Shown one piece after another: positions 61,467 through 64,000 of a stretch of 64,000 bases of DNA. Under the pieces are notes generated by a model. It worked only from the letters and a program-made list of their open reading frames with translations, searched no databases and was not told the DNA's origin. Origin of the DNA: Myxococcales bacterium (GTDB lineage Bacteria; Myxococcota_A; Polyangia; Palsa-1104; JAEUJZ01); the NCBI GenBank assembly GCA_016794465.1, contig JAEUKA010000068.1:1-64000 (forward strand), read 5' to 3'. Position numbers and translations under genes: made by a program. Within the stretch, counting starts at the first letter, position 1. Every line of letters starts with the position of its first letter.

Positions 61467-62869
61467 GGCAACGTCTCGTCGGTCGGTAGTGGCAGCGGCT
61501 CTTGCAGCATCGCGAGTGCCTGCTGAAACTGCGTCCGCGCTTGCCACGTCACCGTCTCGCAGCCATGCAGCCGACGCCGCAGCTCGCCGAGCCCGAGGTT
61601 GCCGATTCCGCCCGTATAGCTGCGACGACGAATCAGATCTTCGGCACAGGCCGGCGGCGTCTCCAGCGTCCCTTGTTTTAGCTCACTGGCGACGGCACGA
61701 TAGGCACTGCGGAACGGCTCGCCCGACTCGACGCGCTGGATCACTTCGTCGGTGACCAGCAAGTTGCCGCCGATCGCCGCCCAGCAGCGCTCTGCATCGA
61801 CGCCCAGCTTCGGAATTGCCAGGGTCAGGATGTCGAGCATCTCGACAGTGCGCTGCACCCCCCGAAACAGCGGCTCTTTGAGCAGCTGAAAGTCGCGGTG
61901 ATAGCCCGAGGTCAGCTTGCCGGCGACAAAGCGCAGCTGCGTCAGATCCCCCTCGAGGGCAGCGGCGCGGGCGCGGGTCAGCTCGAAGACATCGGGGTTG
62001 CGCTTGTGCGGCATCAGGCTCGATCCCGTCGCCAGCTCGGCGGGCAAGATCAGAAAGCCGAACTCCTCGGCAGAGTACAGACAGACATCGCTCGCCAGCC
62101 GCGACAGCTCATGACCGAGCTGGGTGCAGAAAAACAGCAGCGCCGCCTCGAGCTTGCCTCGGCCATTCTGCACCGCCGTCACCGTCTGTACGACCCCGGC
62201 AAAGCCCAGCGCCTGCGCCGTCGCCTCGCGGTCGAGCGGCAGCGGCACCCCATAGCCAGCGGCACTGCCGAGCGGCGAGCGATCGATCTGCCCGAGCAGC
62301 GCCGGACCTGTCTCGAGCGTATCGACAAGTCCTTCCGCAAAGGCCGCCGCCCACAAGCCCAGCGACGATGGCATCGCCCGCCGCTGGTGGGTAAAGCCCG
62401 GCCACAGCACCCGCTCGTGTAGCGCCGCAAACTCGCACAGCACCGTCGCCAGCCGCGTCCCCAGGTCGAGCAGCCCGAGCAGCGCATCTTTCATAAACAG
62501 CCGCAGATCACAGGCCACTTGGTCATTGCGCGAGCGGCCGGTGTGCAGTCGCTGGCCCAGCTCGAGATCGCGGCTCGACAGCCACAGCTCGACGGCGGTG
62601 TGGACATCCTCCTGCTCGGGGGCAAGCTGTAGCTCACCGCGCTCGATCGCCGCCAGCGCCGCGACGAGGTGGTTGTGAAGGCGGGCGTGATCCCCCGGCG
62701 AGAGCAGCCCGGCGCGACGCAGACCGACGATGTGCCCGAGGCTGCCGAGGACATCGAAGCGCAGCAGCCGCGTGTCCCAGTGCGGATCGTCGCCGATGGT
62801 GTAAGCCAGGGCGCGGGCATCGGGCGGAGCAGACGGGGACCACAGGGTCTTGGGGGCAGCGGGGTTCAT
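61463..62869 (-). CDS. argH: argininosuccinate lyase
   Basis: A 468-residue enzyme of the fumarase/aspartase superfamily that splits argininosuccinate into arginine and fumarate. The signature GSSLMPHKRNPD is at 282-293; HTGRSRNDQ and GFTHQRR (T160, H161) are the substrate loops. Normal length. It lies 18 nt downstream of the argE-like gene and overlaps argR. Confidence 0.95.
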   Translation of the reverse strand: MNPAAPKTLWSPSAPPDARALAYTIGDDPHWDTRLLRFDVLGSLGHIVGLRRAGLLSPGDHARLHNHLVAALAAIERGELQLAPEQEDVHTAVELWLSSRDLELGQRLHTGRSRNDQVACDLRLFMKDALLGLLDLGTRLATVLCEFAALHERVLWPGFTHQRRAMPSSLGLWAAAFAEGLVDTLETGPALLGQIDRSPLGSAAGYGVPLPLDREATAQALGFAGVVQTVTAVQNGRGKLEAALLFFCTQLGHELSRLASDVCLYSAEEFGFLILPAELATGSSLMPHKRNPDVFELTRARAAALEGDLTQLRFVAGKLTSGYHRDFQLLKEPLFRGVQRTVEMLDILTLAIPKLGVDAERCWAAIGGNLLVTDEVIQRVESGEPFRSAYRAVASELKQGTLETPPACAEDLIRRRSYTGGIGNLGLGELRRRLHGCETVTWQARTQFQQALAMLQEPLPLPTDETLP

Positions 62870-62887
62870 GGGCTCTGCGGGACCTTG

Positions 62888-63994
62888 TTACACCGAGACA
62901 GGCTCGGGGGTGGCCAGATTGTGGTTGGCCAGATAGTGACTGGCCAGGGCCGCGTAGAAGCGACGGGCGGCGCGAACCTCGTCGAGGGAAACCCACTCGT
63001 CGGCGGTGTGAGAGACGCGGCTGTCGCCCGGCCCGCACTTGATCGCATCGAGGTGACGCAAAAAGACCCAGTCCGAACAGGTGGGGCTGCCATAGCGACG
63101 GGCGTTTGGACTCAGTTCAAGTGCAGCGGCCAAGAGTGGTGATCCCGGCGGTGTCTCGCAAGGCTGGAGCCGTGACGAGGTCACCACCACTTCACTGCGC
63201 AGCTGCCGCTGAAGGTGCGCTTGCAGCTCGGCATGATCCCAGCTCGGCGTGGTGCGCAGATCGAGCACGGCCTTGGCGACGGGCGGCATGACATTGCGAG
63301 CGATTCCCGCTTCGAGCCAGGTCGGCGTAATCGTCGGCTGTCCCAGCAGCGGATGCGGCCTCTCGGTCAGCAGGTGCGGCAGCTGGAGCAGGTCGGCGGC
63401 CAGCTGAAGCACCGCCGACTGGGCCCCACGCTCGGCAGCATAGGCGGCGTGACAGGCGTCCCCGTGCGCAATCAGGTCACACATCAAAAGACCACGCTGC
63501 GCCACCGCCAGATCGAGCGAGGTCGGCTCGCCCACCACCGCCGCATCCAGCCGCCCCAGCCGAGGCACCGCGCGCGGCATGCTGGTGTCGCGTGTCTCCT
63601 CACAGTATCCCAGCACCACCCACAGCTTCCCACCCTGTGGACCACCGGCACGCTGCACGTCGAGGGCCGCACCGATCATCGCCGCAACGCTGGCCTTGGC
63701 ATCATTGGCCCCGCGACCCCACAGCCGCCCCGACTCGATGTCGGCGGAAAACGGCGCGCGGGTCCAGCCTGGGCCGACCGGCACCGTGTCCAGGTGTGAC
63801 ACCAGCGCCAAGTGACGACCGGGCCGACCGCTGTCCAGCTCGATGGCGACCATGGCATCGTCCCTTCGCACCGGCAGACCGAGCCGCTGCGCCACCTGCT
63901 CGACCAGCTGCGCCACCGCCGCTTCGTCCCCCGACACCGACGGCGTCCGCACCAAGTCCGCGAGCAGCGCCACCTCGTCGAGATCGCCCGACAC
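62888..63994 (-). CDS. M20 deacetylase, ArgE/LysK type (start near the window edge)
   Basis: A 368-residue M20 metallopeptidase-fold enzyme. Metal ligands and base: H67 and D69 in VSHLDTVPV, D98 in GRGANDAKAS, E132/E133 in CEETRD, E156 in GEPTSLD. In arginine synthesis this family removes acetyl from N-acetylornithine (or a lysine-pathway intermediate). The GTG at 63994 is assumed; the gene could begin further right, outside the window. It is the first visible gene of the argE-argH-argR unit, consistent with arginine synthesis. Confidence 0.82.
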   Translation of the reverse strand: MSGDLDEVALLADLVRTPSVSGDEAAVAQLVEQVAQRLGLPVRRDDAMVAIELDSGRPGRHLALVSHLDTVPVGPGWTRAPFSADIESGRLWGRGANDAKASVAAMIGAALDVQRAGGPQGGKLWVVLGYCEETRDTSMPRAVPRLGRLDAAVVGEPTSLDLAVAQRGLLMCDLIAHGDACHAAYAAERGAQSAVLQLAADLLQLPHLLTERPHPLLGQPTITPTWLEAGIARNVMPPVAKAVLDLRTTPSWDHAELQAHLQRQLRSEVVVTSSRLQPCETPPGSPLLAAALELSPNARRYGSPTCSDWVFLRHLDAIKCGPGDSRVSHTADEWVSLDEVRAARRFYAALASHYLANHNLATPEPVSV

Positions 63995-64000
63995 CGGCCT

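Overview
The window is a gene-dense, GC-rich bacterial chromosome segment. Most of it looks like core chromosome rather than a mobile region. Several traits point to a myxobacterium-like member of the Myxococcota: Ser/Thr kinases with PEGA or C-terminal membrane tails, an FHA protein, a J-domain/DUF4388-like protein, lipoproteins with Asp-Leu-Ser-rich stalks, FG-GAP lipoproteins, and a LexA operator matching the Myxococcus xanthus consensus as I recall it. This assignment is an inference. The short 16S end at the left edge is too small to classify the organism.

Layout. 1-302: 5' end of a 16S rRNA gene on the minus strand with two tandem promoters. 450-9416: TPR protein, transsulfuration enzyme, a PPDK-like protein that has lost most of its PEP domain (coupled to a DUF2007-like protein), a PEGA Ser/Thr kinase and an alpha/beta hydrolase. 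9413-17190: two surface/TPR proteins, a PlsC-type acyltransferase, a DUF882/M15 peptidase, dCMP deaminase, a zinc-ribbon protein coupled to a homoserine-kinase-like protein, HinT and an rRNA methyltransferase. 17257-22638: a 1273-residue multi-spanning membrane protein and an FG-GAP lipoprotein. 22800-28354: an SOS mutagenesis operon, imuA-imuB-dnaE2, with a LexA operator on the imuA start codon. 28466-33874: cysteine desulfurase, FtsQ, GlgC, a Ser/Thr kinase and a DksA-type factor. 34180-40249: FHA protein, RF1, ribosomal protein L31 with a repeat tail, J-domain protein, JAMM peptidase, radical SAM protein, two paralogous mini-lipoproteins and a cold-shock protein. 40471-51052: a Dpp/Opp ATPase pair without permeases, a lone ModA-like protein, a MoxR/DUF58/DUF4350 membrane cluster and an MFS transporter. 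51157-55376: metallophosphoesterase, GT-C-like membrane protein and an unknown 448-residue protein. 55433-57631: a 13-unit, 21-bp minisatellite, tRNA-Gly, and a SEC-C gene bounded by two identical 49-bp terminator copies. 57663-64000: adenylate cyclase, an EF-G paralogue and an arginine operon (argE-like, argH, argR).

Functional themes. The imu operon is the clearest complete system: an accessory RecA-like protein, an inactive Y-family polymerase and an error-prone DnaE2 whose PHP histidines are replaced. A recurring strong promoter form, TTGACn-N16-TAGAnT, precedes the rRNA operon and the tRNA. Several other genes (imuA, ftsQ) appear to start transcription at or within a few bases of the start codon. 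Tandem repeats whose unit length is a multiple of three occur inside coding sequence three times (18 bp x4 twice, 27 bp x6) and once between genes (21 bp x13).
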